From: Labia minor
Lineage: Eukaryota; Arthropoda; Insecta; Dermaptera; Spongiphoridae
NCBI GenBank assembly: GCA_963082975.1
Contig: OY720346.1
Coordinates: forward strand, 77,182,767 to 77,246,766
DNA: 64,000 bases
Direction of reading: 5' to 3'
Below, piece after piece: positions 39,501 to 47,179 of this stretch. Under the pieces are notes generated by a model. It saw only the letters and a program-made list of their open reading frames with translations. It made no database searches and had not been told where the DNA came from. Position numbers and translations under genes: made by a program. Positions within the stretch are counted from its first letter, which is position 1, and each line of letters opens with the position of its first letter.

Positions 39501-39575
39501 GACCTTCCAACATATACCTGTAGCTTTGGCAAAACAACCCGCACTCGATTACCTAAATTAGAAATTGTCGAATAA
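12195..39575 (+). CDS. NPF-motif, proline-rich disordered protein; 13 exons, 5' end not found
   Basis: I join 13 exons with compatible phases: 12195-12396, 15929-16011, 30077-30253, 30613-30740, 33854-33981, 34158-34241, 36115-36495, 36567-36626, 37537-37617, 37831-37884, 38010-38060, 38881-38967 and 39354-39575 (TAA). They give 578 residues. The first exon opens one base into a codon, so upstream exons exist that I could not find. Residues 1-150 are Ser/Arg/Pro-rich. An Asn-Pro-Phe motif followed by an acidic run sits at 155-163 (NPF is the known EH-domain ligand). KKKRAPLPPG sits at 224-233, resembling basic-proline motifs of MICAL-like, EHBP1 and cordon-bleu proteins. Residues 268-505 are Glu/Lys/Asn/Ser-rich and look disordered. 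The C-terminus has a TPPPTPLKKK stretch and no recognisable fold. I see no CH, LIM or bMERB domain, so a MICAL-like or EHBP1 identity is only a guess. The third exon has a weak donor (AT before GTACTA), but the join restores frame into NPF. Confidence 0.72.
12681..13369 (-). mobile_element. Mariner element, internally deleted copy 1
   Basis: Inverted ends GAGGTCTGTTCAAAAGAAAA / TTTTCTTTTGAACAGACCTC. The minus strand keeps the catalytic C-terminal region (SILHHDNAPAHTS at 13053-13015 and the PPYS...FFLFPKLKRPM region), characteristic of DD34D mariner transposase. The N-terminal half is largely missing and frames are broken. Confidence 0.88.
14146..14432 (+). mobile_element. Second tRNA-derived SINE family, full-length copy
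   Basis: Pol III A-box-like TAGCTAGCCGAGAGTG and B box GTTCGATTCC, then a central domain containing GGAAGGCAACGGGAAACCAC and a distal part CATCATGGCTGTGCAGC, TCATGATGATAGCC, ending in AAGAAGAAG. A deleted relative is at 47012-47160. Confidence 0.75.
14866..15357 (+). mobile_element. Repeat family C, copy C2
   Basis: Starts with a variant head (CCTGGTTAATTGCCGCTCGG) and a segment TTATCGGGTTTGACTGCTAA seen again only in C7. Then the common body with one TGACGTCA (15154-15161), ending TATAATAAGATAAGATA. Confidence 0.72.
16148..17328 (+). mobile_element. hAT element, deleted, with transposase C-terminal remnant
   Basis: Termini CAGGGCTTCGAACCGG and CGGTTCGAAGCCCTG with a perfect 8-bp target duplication CAAAAAAG (16140-16147 and 17329-17336). 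Subterminal clusters of AACCGAAAACCGAAAA flank both ends, as in many hAT elements. It lies in the intron 136 bp after the second visible exon of the NPF-motif gene. Confidence 0.92.
16601..16876 (+). pseudogene. hAT transposase dimerisation-domain fragment
   Basis: 91-codon frame containing YPHFNKIATLVLGDTA and VSVERAFSGLKFILRDNR, the hATC dimerisation signature (Ser-Val-Glu-Arg-x-Phe-Ser). The N-terminal zinc finger and the DDE core are absent, so it cannot encode an active transposase. It ends in unrelated A/T-rich codons. Confidence 0.85.
17391..18210 (+). mobile_element. Repeat family C, copy C3, interrupted by a hAT MITE
   Basis: Head TACCTGGTTCACCGAGC with palindromic GAGCTGCGGCTCGG, the common body, and the distal GATTTTTC/CGGTTTAATATTTC end. 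It is interrupted at 17578-17855 by a hAT MITE; removing this and one target copy restores the family sequence. Confidence 0.8.
17578..17855. mobile_element. hAT MITE, TIR CAGTGGTTCTCAACC
   Basis: Ends CAGTGGTTCTCAACC / GGTTGAGAATCACTG and a perfect 8-bp duplication ACGTACAT (17570-17577, 17856-17863). 278 bp, non-coding. A truncated relative is at 38360-38440. Confidence 0.95.
18461..18524. repeat. (TATG)n microsatellite in element D
   Basis: About 15 nearly perfect TATG units preceded by TCTGTGTGTG. It sits where families A and B have their own, different microsatellites. Confidence 0.95.
18821..19340 (+). mobile_element. Repeat family B, copy B2 nested in D
   Basis: Starts TTTTTACCGACCGACGATAG, has GTCCGTCCGTCC (18952-18963), GAACGGCTCAACGGATTTTG and ACCGGAAGTG (19072-19081), then two TGACGTCA (19231, 19251). 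The distal terminus with GGTCGGTT is missing. Confidence 0.8.
20575..21003 (-). mobile_element. Repeat family A, copy A4
   Basis: Minus copy from a modified terminus (TACTATCTCGACGAATTTAG) through a (GT)n tract (20700-20727) and AACCGGAAGAGGGTC to ACACAGCAAATCT. There it abuts a truncated mariner, so its other end is lost. Confidence 0.8.
20700..20727. repeat. (GT)n microsatellite in family A copy A4
   Basis: Fourteen TG units, preceded by TCTCTCTCTC. Other A copies have shorter or interrupted versions at the same internal position. Confidence 0.9.
21004..21508 (-). mobile_element. Mariner element copy 2, truncated
   Basis: Minus strand keeps fragments with SCILHHDNAPVHES and PYSADLAPCDFFLFPKLK in one frame and a shifted N-terminal part in another. 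The intact terminus is TTTTCTTTTGAACAGACCTC at 21486-21507; the other is replaced by family A sequence. Confidence 0.82.
22228..23252 (+). mobile_element. Mariner copy 3, deleted and split by family B copy B3
   Basis: The left part (22228-22427, GGTCTGTTCAAGAAAAGAAG to GTTCTTCGATTTTTAC) matches the 5' region of copy 4. The right scrap after the B insert reads TTTACTTAAAAAAATTCACC then TTTTCTTTT. All catalytic sequence is gone. Confidence 0.6.
22428..23222 (+). mobile_element. Repeat family B, near-complete copy B3
   Basis: Runs from TTTTTACCGACCGTCGATAG to CGTAGGTCGGTTCTGCGC and GGCCACAGGTCA. It contains two partly merged versions of the internal module (22500-22830 and 22830-23110), the second carrying degenerate CRE-like sites. 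Confidence 0.75.
24073..24712 (+). mobile_element. Mariner element copy 4 with longest transposase fragment
   Basis: Left end CGAGGTCTGTTCAAAAGAAA; right end truncated at CACCTTTTATTTTGAAC. The frame 24320-24595 (SSILHHDNTPAHTSLLVRDF; PPYSPDLAPCDFFLFPKLKR) covers the last two catalytic Asp regions of a DD34D mariner transposase. It ends in an early stop and lacks the N-terminal half. Confidence 0.88.
25001..25588 (+). mobile_element. Repeat family A, copy A5
   Basis: Full-length plus copy from CTGGAGTGTCTCCACTCGAC to ATCGAGATAGTA. It lacks part of the CACGTGTTGGCGCGTG section but is otherwise a good reference for the family. Confidence 0.83.
26136..26247 (-). CDS. Possible terminal exon of an unrecognised minus-strand gene inside an intron
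   Basis: After a convincing acceptor (CTAAC branch-like site, T-rich tract, ACTAG) the minus strand reads an open frame ending LKAQE-stop. It contains MMLSDLEAPLTFLVDV and a Glu/Asn/Ser-rich tail. Codon and residue use look more protein-like than the surrounding A/T-rich DNA. No partner exon was found upstream on that strand (above 26247), where repeat families A and B dominate. It lies in the 14-kb intron of the NPF-motif gene, in opposite orientation. It may be a real nested gene, a retrocopy remnant or chance. Confidence 0.3.
26543..27140 (-). mobile_element. Repeat family A, copy A6 (full length)
   Basis: Minus copy with both ends, TACTATCTCGCCTGCGAAAG and GTAGACACTCCAGCTT, the CTGTGTGTATGTGT tract and the CACGCGCCAACACGTGACGT section. 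598 bp. Confidence 0.85.
27252..27472 (-). mobile_element. Repeat family B, terminal half
   Basis: Minus copy starting GGCACAGAACCGACCGACGA and ending TTCCGACAATA, where SINE S5 is inserted; the rest of the element does not continue beyond the SINE. Confidence 0.7.
27473..27767 (+). mobile_element. tRNA-derived SINE, copy S5 (reference copy)
   Basis: Cleanest plus copy: GGCGCCATTGGGTGTGTGGG, A box GGGTAGCGAACC, B box GGTTCAAGTCCCGGG, body GCCTCCGATCAAGAAAATCA, tail CATACAAAAGTCAGAGG and T-run. About 290 bp. It is a tRNA-like head fused to a body and is not a functional tRNA. Confidence 0.92.
27770..27973. mobile_element. hAT-like MITE, truncated by S5
   Basis: Right terminus CGGGACGTTTGGTGACCTTA and internal TTTTTAGAACCAAATTGAAA module shared with other hAT MITEs; the left terminus is absent. 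Confidence 0.45.
28508..28748 (+). mobile_element. hAT MITE, TIR CAGTGGTGTATTGG, copy 1
   Basis: CGGTGGTGTATTGGGAGGGG to TACCAATACATCACTG with a 7/8 duplication (GATTGTAC / GATTGTAT). Same family as 39021-39274 and 42074-42343. Confidence 0.88.
28953..29042 (+). CDS. Possible terminal exon, unrecognised, plus strand
   Basis: A good acceptor (TTTTTATTTTAG, ending 28952) is followed by 29 codons and a TAA, reading SLVNAIAFNDDQVVQLYV and a basic end. The stop prevents it being an internal exon of the NPF-motif gene, but it could be an alternative last exon or part of a small nested gene. A short ATG-led frame at 28282-28380 (MKEDIDRNKPESPLKLK) lies upstream without a clear donor. No family recognised. 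Confidence 0.27.
   Translation, partial: SLVNAIAFNDDQVVQLYVITNERIKQRNK
29259..29975 (-). mobile_element. Mariner element copy 5
   Basis: Left end CGAGGTTTGTTCAAAAGAAA. The minus strand encodes the C-terminal part (FFLFPKLKRPMKGKHF; the final KMDIDE) and, in other frames, LNKEYYKKVMQRLCEAIRFG and the HHDN region, so it carries frameshifts. The right terminus is lost near 29975, about 100 bp before the third visible exon of the host gene. Confidence 0.85.
30916..31735 (+). mobile_element. Repeat family C, copy C5, with foldback insert
   Basis: Head TACCTGGTCTACCAAGCCGC, then an unrelated insert at 31011-31268, then the usual body to CGGTTTAATATTTTAAAAAC. The CRE-like site has decayed to TGATGTCA. 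Confidence 0.75.
31011..31268. mobile_element. Foldback MITE inside C5
   Basis: Outer inverted arms TTATAAGAGAATTTTTGTAA and TTTACAAAATTCCCTTATAA. Inside is a second near-perfect hairpin of about 40-bp arms (31119-31224: AATACACAACGTTTCGATTG with its inverse), plus a partial direct repeat of one arm upstream. Confidence 0.7.
32524..33183 (+). mobile_element. Repeat family B, full-length copy B4
   Basis: The best B copy: TTTACCGACCGACGATAG at the start and CGTCGGTCGGTTC near the end (about 13-bp inverted termini). It has a long GTCC/GTCT tract (32645-32690), AACCGAAAGTGGTAG, and two TGACGTCA (32955, 32975). The open frame over it translates the microsatellite. Confidence 0.85.
33296..33785 (+). 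mobile_element. Repeat family C, copy C6
   Basis: From TACCTGGTTCACCGAGCCCG to TAATAAGATAAGACA. It lies directly upstream of an exon (starts 33854), so it contributes to that intron's 3' part. Confidence 0.78.
34319..34582 (+). mobile_element. tRNA-derived SINE, copy S6
   Basis: Plus copy 77 bp after the exon ending 34241: GCGCCGTTGGGTGTGTGGG, intact B box, body with a 4-bp loss, tail GTACAAAGTCAGAGG followed by an (AT)n tract. Confidence 0.9.
35228..35668 (-). mobile_element. Repeat family B, copy B5
   Basis: Minus copy with the interior (TTTCCGACAATGAATATAAA), the GGACAGACGGACAG microsatellite (35529-35545) and the terminus CCTATCGTCGATCGGTAAAA. It lacks the CRE-bearing half. Confidence 0.78.
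36737..37176 (-). mobile_element. Repeat family A, internally deleted copy A7
   Basis: Minus copy where the terminus (TCTCGCC) joins straight to AAGATTACGCAAAAACGG, dropping the microsatellite, as in A3. The far end TGGAGACACTCCAGCTT is intact. Confidence 0.8.
38360..38541 (+). mobile_element. Chimera of hAT MITE end and family A end
   Basis: 38360-38440 matches the first 80 bp of the MITE at 17578 (CAGCGATTCTCAATC). It then switches to the distal part of family A (GAAAATGACGCAGGAACC to CTTTGGCGAGATAGTA). Confidence 0.7.
39021..39274 (+). mobile_element. hAT MITE, TIR CAGTGGTGTATTGG, copy 2
   Basis: Ends CAGTGGTGTATTGG / CCAATACATCACTG; perfect 8-bp duplication ATAATCTT (39013-39020, 39275-39282). 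It lies in the last intron of the NPF-motif gene, 53 bp after an exon. Confidence 0.94.
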
Positions 39576-39670
39576 TTAATTATTTTTATTTTTTATTATA
39601 GATGAGAAAAATTCCCCTAGTCAATCATAATATAATATCGATTTCTTTAAGTAATATATAATTATTTATA

Positions 39671-39676
39671 AATAAA
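39671..39676 (+). promoter_or_regulatory. Polyadenylation signal AATAAA of the NPF-motif gene
   Basis: AATAAA lies 96 bp after the TAA stop of the last exon, in A/T-rich DNA. The distance suits a short 3' UTR. In this composition the hexamer is common by chance, so position is the main support. Confidence 0.45.
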
Positions 39677-39873
39677 GATTGAAAAAGAGTATTTAAACGT
39701 ACCTTTTGTAAATACCTATAAGTTGAATCATTCCCTATAAATAATATTAATATTATTATTATTATTATTATTAATAATAAATGTTTAAAAGATTATATAA
39801 TGATAATCATTTAGAATGAAATTAATTTTAGATTAATATTTATAATAATAATTAAATATAATAATAATAAATA

Positions 39874-40549
39874 CAGGGTTATCATAAAATAATGGTGCGG
39901 TTTCGAACATTGTTTAAAGAAAAACAGAATTAGTTACATTTAATGTTGTTTATTAATCTAATTGGTCGTCTGATACAGTTTTTGTTTTACATAATTAATA
40001 AATTTCAATTTAGTCGCTCGACAAATGATAATCAACTTCTCTCCAAACATTCGCTAATATTTCTTCGGTTATGAATGTCATTGCTTCATTAATCCTGTTT
40101 TTTAAGTGGTTCAGGTCGCGAATTTTTTCTTTGTGAATAAACAATGTTTTTGATGTAACCCCACAAGAAAAAATCACAAGGTATCAGGTTTGGACTCCTT
40201 GGAGGCCACAGCATAGGTCCTTGCCGGCATATCCATCGATTTTTCGTTCAAAGCGTCCGTGACCAATGCAGTGAAGTGTGGGGGAGCACAATCTTGTTGG
40301 AAATGAAATTAATGAATATTTTCGAGTTCATCTAGCTGATTCAGTTATCAATAAAACACACTTTGCTTTATCTTTAACAGAGACCATAGTAACTCACTAA
40401 ACTCACCGCAACAACAGTACAAGAACTGATGTTGAGGTTAGAACAGCTTATAAAAAAACTTTTAAGAGATATCAATATAACATTTAGAAATTTCCCTACA
40501 ATCTTCCTACGAATTACTGAAACCACACCATTCTTTTATGATAACCCTG
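39874..40549 (-). mobile_element. Tc1/mariner-type element with DDE transposase remnant
   Basis: Inverted ends CAGGGTTATCATAAAATAAT and AAGAATGGTGTGGTTTC-type, with TA flanks (39872-39873, 40550-40551). The minus strand retains the end of a DDE_3-type transposase: WPPRSPNLIPCDFFLWGYIK, then after a frameshift LKNRINEAMTFITEEILANV. 676 bp; most of the gene is deleted. Confidence 0.88.
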
Positions 40550-41127
40550 TATAATAAATAAAAATAATGTTAAAAATTAATGAAGACATGTTTTTAATTT
40601 GTTAATTTTGAATTCTACTATTTATATATTATACAACGAAATAAATAAATAATTCAATTATCTCAGGAATAAATAAATTAATTACCTTTAAGGTAAAATT
40701 TTATATAAATGTTATTTTGATCTTGTTATATATTTTATGAAACAATTTATTTCTAAGGAAATATATAATACATAGATATAATAAATATAAAAAAAATACG
40801 CAAAAGTTTTATATACTTATATATGATTAGAATATATTAGAATAAAACTACATAAAATACTTATAGTAATATGCATTATTAATTTATATGTATCTATTAT
40901 ATTTATTATAAATTAATCTTTAAATATTATATCAATGTTTTTTGGAATATTTTTTTTATTGTTATTAATTGGCTATGCTTGTTATTATACCATTTAGAAT
41001 AAAGAAAGAAAATTTTTGAATTTTTTATTGAATAGTTTGAATTGAATAATAAAAACTTTTAGAGAAAAAAAATTAAATTTTGAAACAAACAATTTTTATA
41101 AACAAAAAATTTTATCACTTTAAGTAT

Positions 41128-41405
41128 CACCTTTTTGTAAAGCGGGCCAAAATTGAAAACAACCAAACTTAAGCGGGCCAATAACATTGATTTTGTAAGT
41201 AAATGAAAAACAGTGAAGAAAATTTATCATAAAATAACCACAAATGACAAAAAAAAAATGATGTTTTTGGTATGTTATTTACTTTAGTAATGAATGTCAT
41301 TAGAAATAACTCAATATTTTGATAAATATCATTAAAACATTTGAATAATGGCCGGCCACCATATAAATTTTAAATATTTTCGCGGGCCGCTAGTTGCCCA
41401 CCCCT
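41128..41405. mobile_element. hAT MITE, 5'-truncated
   Basis: Right end AGTTGCCCACCCCTG, followed by CTTTAAAG. Interior contains GCGGGCC repeats typical of this group. The left terminus is missing. Confidence 0.5.
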
Positions 41406-42073
41406 GCTTTAAAGAAATAAGTATAAACAAGTGAAATTAAATAAATTTATTATGCGATTCATTTTTCTACAGGGATTCACTTATATTAATAACAAAAAAA
41501 AAATTATTAATTTATTTTTTTATAAAATTTTAAAATTTAGAAAGGTTATTTATCTAACAAATTAACATATCTATTAGACATTTTTTTATACATTTTATTA
41601 TGTGATATCCATGTTTAAAAACAAATATCTCGATATTTATAAATTATATATTTTATTTAAAAAAAAAAGACTTTATATGATAAAAAGTCTAGTAGAATTA
41701 TTATTATTATTATTATTTTATATTTTTTTTTTTATAAATTTATGTATTTAATTAAAAGATTTTTATAAAAAATTAATACCTACAATATTGGTTGTGTTGA
41801 GTATTAATATTATTTAATATAAATATATTATTTTTAAATAAAAATCTTGAACTAAAAATATTTCTTATATTTTTTTATTTATTTATTTGTTTTAAGTTTA
41901 AATTAATATATTTTATTATATTCAAAATTTTATAATTTAGTAAATTTTTATTGAATGGACAAAATAATTATTATTATCAATTATTTTAAATTTTTTTTCC
42001 TCTTCCTATTTCTATTAAAACCAAATAATAAATACATTCTTATTAAATTTGTATGTGACAAGACAATTGTGAT

Positions 42074-42343
42074 CAGTAAAGTATTGGTAAAGAAGTAAGG
42101 AACGCATAGTGGGATTAAAAAAAGTTCTATTTTCAGCAAAAACTATTTTTTTCCATATAAGTTTTTATTTTTTCTTATTCTTACTATATAAAATATTAAC
42201 GAACACCAAAACAAAAAAGAAATTCTAACAGTATATTTAAGTGGGAGTTGTCGGGATATGAAAAAGTAGTGGAACGCGTTCCGGTTCTGAAAAAAAGGTA
42301 AGGGAACGTTGTTCCCCCGCGTCCCCCTCCCAATACACCACTG
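42074..42343 (-). mobile_element. hAT MITE, TIR CAGTGGTGTATTGG, copy 3
   Basis: Inverted orientation; CAGTAAAGTATTGG to CCAATACACCACTG; perfect duplication ATTGTGAT (42066-42073, 42344-42351). It carries an extra CCCCCGCGTCCCC section absent from copy 1. Confidence 0.94.
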
Positions 42344-42817
42344 ATTGTGATTCCGATGATTATAAGCAAAAGTTTTTAAAATAAAATAAAGGTATTATTT
42401 GAGAACATTTAAAATGCATGTACTTATCATATAATTTATATTATTTTTTTCAGAATCATTTATTTAACTCTTCGTTTCGTACTTGTTTTTGCTTACTGTT
42501 TCTAAAATTACTAAAAAAAAATATTATTAAAGACCTATGATTTATAAACTTCAAATAGAATGCTGACTACTTTTTATTAAACTTAATGGTTAAAACGAAA
42601 TCCTAAAAAAAAAACATTGAACCAAATGGAGAGAGTACCGTAAAAAGGCTCACAATGCGAAATGGTCGCAAAGTAAAATTCAACTCCAAAATATACCTCC
42701 AAATTATGTTTTATTATATGATTAAACAAATACGTGGTGTTTTTTTTAATGAGAAGAAATGTTAATTAATTCCCGATTTGAATTGTAAATATAAAGCAGA
42801 ATTAAAATAAATTATAA

Positions 42818-43178
42818 CAGAGGTTCCCAAACGTTTCAGGTTTGCGGCTCCATAAATAATCGGGTTTTTTCCGAGGCCCCCTTAATACATCCAATTTTTA
42901 TAAATTATAAATTTTTACTCTCTTGAAAAATTGGAAAACTTTTCTTCCCTCCATCGGAAATGTTTCAGAGCATCGCAAAATCATCTGACCTTGTTTTTTT
43001 TGAACCACATTGAAAAAAATTTAAAAATAATCGAAAATGTTCAAAATTTTCCCCACAAAATCATCTTACCTTTTTCTTAGAACCAAAAATTTCAAGTATT
43101 AGAAAATTTTTTCGCGGCTCCCTTATGACGTCATCGCGGCTTCCCAGGTAGCCGCGGCTCACAGTTTCGGAATCACTG
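42818..43178. mobile_element. hAT MITE, TIR CAGAGGTTCCCAAACG
   Basis: Ends CAGAGGTTCCCAAACGTTTC and CAGTTTCGGAATCACTG; perfect duplication AATTATAA (42810-42817, 43179-43186). It holds two copies of the internal ACCTT(T)n-GAACCA module and a TGACGTCA (43126-43133). Confidence 0.92.
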
Positions 43179-43740
43179 AATTATAAGAAATTATATATAC
43201 AGAAAAAATATTAATAAAACCAATCCTTAGTACATTTTATTCCATTTATTTATTTTAACCCCATTTTAGATTTTAAGATGGTCAATTACTAGAAAAAAAT
43301 TTAAAAAAAAATATTTAAATATTATTTAAATGAATGTATTATAGTGATAATTAAAAATAGTATATGTTTTTTTATGAAGATTTCTCTTAAGGCGGTCATC
43401 TACTGGTACGTTTACCTTACATAATATTTATAATTATATTACATTCGCCAAACAATTCATAATTTTAAATTGAATAATTTCCATCCCACTAATATTTCAA
43501 TAATTAATAAAATGTATTTTTTGCTGATTTTTTACTGATAGTTACATATATATATATTCAATTTATAAATTTTTTATTTACATTTGAGAATAAAATCATG
43601 GTTAAATATTCTATCTATTTGATTTATAATATATTCAAAATTACCATTAATTAAAAAAAAATATTATTTGCGTTTTTATTTTATTTTAATATGAATTTTA
43701 TTTATAATAAATTTAATAAATAAATTTATTTATAATAAAT

Positions 43741-43925
43741 TGCGAGGTGAGTGCGGTTACCTCCGCTCGTCCCCCCCCCCCCCCAAGGCTCCCTCTCCGC
43801 TCCCCTCCTCCGCCGGCCCCCACCTTCTCCTCCTGCCAGGCGGCCGCGCGGCCGGGCGACGTACGCATTCCCATTCAGTGGCTCAGGAGGGGAAGACGTT
43901 GAGTGTTCTCTTCATCGAATTCATC
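43741..43925. promoter_or_regulatory. Isolated GC-rich, CpG-rich island; candidate promoter/first exon
   Basis: About 185 bp of very high G+C with many CpG (GGCGGCCGCGCGGCCGGGCG core at 43839-43858), a C-run at 43771-43784 and pyrimidine-rich CTCC repeats, in DNA otherwise about 80% A+T. It has a possible initiator (TCAGTGG, near 43876). Open frames through it start without ATG and have no coding look. It could be a promoter with the first exon of a non-coding RNA or of a gene whose coding part I cannot see. No homologous copy occurs elsewhere in the window. Confidence 0.45.
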
Positions 43926-44084
43926 CCTCATTCATTCACTAATCAAAATTGAATTAAAAATTTATTTATTTTTGTTAATTAAAATAAAGATTTTATTATT
44001 AAACATTAAAAAAAAAAATATTTCATTAAAAATCTAATTTTTTTAAAATTAATTTTTATAACATTTTACTGAAATTATATATCT

Positions 44085-44128
<44 letters not shown>

Positions 44129-44429
44129 ATATTTTGATTAAAATCTTTGAAAAGAATTAAACTTATATTTGCGATTTAAAATCTTATTAATTCAATTTTA
44201 TTAAAAATTAAATGAAAATTATTTAAATATTAAAATAAAAATTATAAATAAGATTCAATTTGATTTAAATATTATTTTTTTTTTTAATAAAAATCATCTT
44301 TTAAGATGTTAGTATTATTTTCCGAAATATTTTTAAATTTTAAAGAATTATTTACTAAAGAGTTTATTCTTATGTCTCTTCTTTAAACATCCTGAAATAA
44401 TTACTTTACTGTCTGAGCCAGGGGTGGGC

Positions 44430-44665
44430 AAAAGCCGGCCCGCGGGCCGGATCCGGCCCTTTTGCTTATTTTATCCGACCCGTTGAAAAGTTTGGCTCTT
44501 ATTTCGATCTTTCATTCAATTTCGTTCAATATGGTTCTAAAAAAAAGGTAAATTTTTTTACAAATGTCCCGGTTTGGTATTTTCGAAATATGGTCCTCCG
44601 GCGTGGGAGACATGTTGAAAATTTCATTTTGGCCCGCGCTTAAAATTATTTGCCCTCTGAGCTGT
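44430..44665. mobile_element. hAT MITE, TIR CAGGGGTGGGCAAA
   Basis: CAGGGGTGGGCAAAAGCC at the left and AATTATTTGCCCTCTG at the right, with GCCGGCCCGCGGGCCGGATC subterminal palindromes. A clear target duplication is not seen, perhaps because the right terminus has drifted. Confidence 0.65.
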
Positions 44666-44799
44666 TGAATTTCATAATTAATATAAAAAAGATAAATTTC
44701 TTATATTCATAAATATATATATATATTATATTACTTAATTTTAAATATTGTATTTATTATTTCTAAACTCATTAATCTTTTCCACCGCTCCTTTCAAAG

Positions 44800-46743
44800 A
44801 AATGAATTACATGAAGTTTCCGAATTTGATTTCTTACACACTACAACTACAATGAATTGGTAAGTTACATACCATTAATATTTTTAATATGGTTAATATT
44901 TTCATCTAACAACATCTCATCCTATTTAATAATATTTATTTATTATTATTATTATTAATATACTATTTTATGAAAGTTTTTATTCAAAGACACCATTAAT
45001 TTTAAAAATTAATATTGATGTTTTTATTTTATTGATAATATGATTTTCTTGTTTAATTTAAACAAATTTTAATTAAATTTATTGAAAAACTTCTCAATAT
45101 AGTTTTATTATATATCACTCCACTTTATTCCAGTACTTTTTAACTGTGAAAGTGCCTTGAATAATTCAGATTAAAATTTTTGAATTTTAGGACCAAATCT
45201 TTTAACACAATTAAAAATATTTAAATCGATTTATTTATTTTTTGTTCAAATTTCTTATAAGAATTACAAAAATTACAATAATTTGCAAAATTTCAATTGG
45301 TTTATATATATTTATAAAATATTTATTATATGCTCCTATTAATGAAGGTTGCTTTCAATCTTGGAATATATAATATAAATTGATATTGAATTTGAAATAA
45401 TATTATAATGAAGTTATATTATATCATTTGAAAAGAAATTGATGGAAAATAGTGTATCTAAGCTTGTATCATTTATTTCCAAGAAAATATGGTTAATGAT
45501 GTTTTAAAGCAGTGTTTCCCCCCACAGGGGGCAATTTGATTGTAAAGGGGGGCGGGGGCAATTCGAAAATGGACTCGATACGAGTTTAACCCTTTTGCTC
45601 TGGGCTATTTAAATAAATGCTGTAAATGATTTAGTGGTAAAAACAAGAAATCGTCTGGATATGACAGAACAGGGATCAAACATAATATAAAATCTCTGTG
45701 CAGCAAGCATCAAGCGCAAGGATCTTATTAAATTAAAATATTAAATTATTATAGAAAAATCTTTAATGAAATTATTTCGAATTTTAATTTTAGTTTTTTA
45801 TTATATGTTTTGAAAATTTACTTACTGTGTTTCGTTAACAATTTTCTAGTGATTTCTTCCTAAAATCTATCATTTAAGTATGGGGGGGGGGGGGGTGGCA
45901 TAAGAATTTTAAAAGGGCTTAGGTGGGGCATAGGATAAAAAATGGTAGAGAAACACTGTTTTAAAGGCATTCATCTATTACATGTACTCAACAACATCAA
46001 TAAACAAATCTTTTCTTAAAATTTTATAAAATAAATAAATGAGAGCAATCGTAGGCACTATAACTATAGTATATATTGTTTTGTCAATTAAATATTAGTA
46101 TACCCTTTGGAAAAGTGAATAATATTTCTATTCTATGTCAATTACATAGAATTATAGTGAAATTATTAATAAAATAGTAATTTGTTTTCACTAAGGCATA
46201 TCAAAATATTTTTTATAATAGAATGAATGAGATTTTTAAATGCCAGCCTATGAATTTATATATTCAATCATAAATTGTATTTCTAGGATAGTAAAGAATT
46301 TTAGTAATTTAATCTCACAGAAATAAAAAATAAAACTTTTAGAAATCTATTCAATTACTTACAATCCTATGTTATTCATTTATTTTTATATATTTTTTTT
46401 TAATTTTCTTGATATATAATTCATTAATCTTACTAAATTTCTTATTTATTTAGGCGAATGAGATAAGACATCAATCCAAGAGTCTTCGAGTCTAATCTGC
46501 GAGATCAATCAACCTTTTATTGACTCCGAGGTCAGTATTTATTATTATTGGATTTTTAATTCAATTTAAATTTATTTATATTATTTTATAAACTAATATG
46601 TTATTTTTTTACTTCTATTTCATGTTTCAATCTTCAATTCTGCTACTGGATGTTGATTTGAATACTTGATTATCCTCCCCTTTTCCTGATGATGATGTTG
46701 ATGATGATGAAACGATCTACATCATATATACAGCTCACCAAAT
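44800..46743 (+). ncRNA. Possible spliced non-coding exons downstream of the GC-rich island
   Basis: Splice-like units follow the island on the plus strand. 44800-44859 lies between a C/T-rich acceptor (CTCCTTTCAAAG) and the donor GTAAGT. 46454-46530 lies between TTATTTATTTAG and GTCAGT. A 10-bp unit at 46734-46743 lies between ATATATACAG and GTAAGT. None carries a usable long frame, so they would be UTR or long non-coding RNA exons. Support is only splice-signal quality and higher sequence complexity. Confidence 0.25.
45510..45958. mobile_element. hAT MITE, TIR CAGTGTTTCCC
   Basis: CAGTGTTTCCCCCC to GAGAAACACTG; perfect duplication TTTTAAAG (45502-45509, 45959-45966). 449 bp with G-runs (to about 14) near the right end. 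Confidence 0.93.
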
Positions 46744-47011
46744 GTAAGTAATCAACGTTATTTATGTTAACATACATGGCACATTTTCAATTGGGTATTT
46801 ATTTTATTAATTTCCAAAAGTAAATATAATATTTCAAGTAATGTTTATCATTCATAATAGCAATTAGAAATGAATTTAAATTGATTTGTTTTGTTTTGAT
46901 AAAATATATATTAATTAATTAGGAGATTATCCTAAAGATATAGAATATATTAAATTATCTGATAGATCATGGAATTTCATAGCATATTTGTCAAGAATAG
47001 ATAAAAGAGGA

Positions 47012-47160
47012 AGGAGGCAGCTAGCCGAGCGTGTAGAGTAGCAATTTTTTTTTATATATTTTCATATAATCATCATGGCTGGGCATCTTCTAAGGCTATC
47101 CTAGTCATGATGATAGCCAAACTTCGAAAGGGAGACGGCAGCTTAAGAAGAAGAAAAAGA
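47012..47160 (+). mobile_element. Second SINE family, internally deleted copy
   Basis: Head AGGAGGCAGCTAGCCGAGCG, then T-rich spacer replacing the B box and central domain, then ATCATCATGGCTGGGCATC, TCATGATGATAGCC and AAGAAGAAG tail as at 14146-14432. Confidence 0.72.
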
Positions 47161-47179
47161 TAAAAGAGGCAGAAGAGAT

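Noticed and set aside
43740..43952. Two proline-rich frames across the GC-rich island
   Set aside because: They lack an ATG start and arise from high G+C content; two frames being open at once is typical of composition, not coding.
44100..44125. Possible TATA promoter
   Set aside because: Part of a long (AT)n tract; TATA-like words are uninformative in this DNA.
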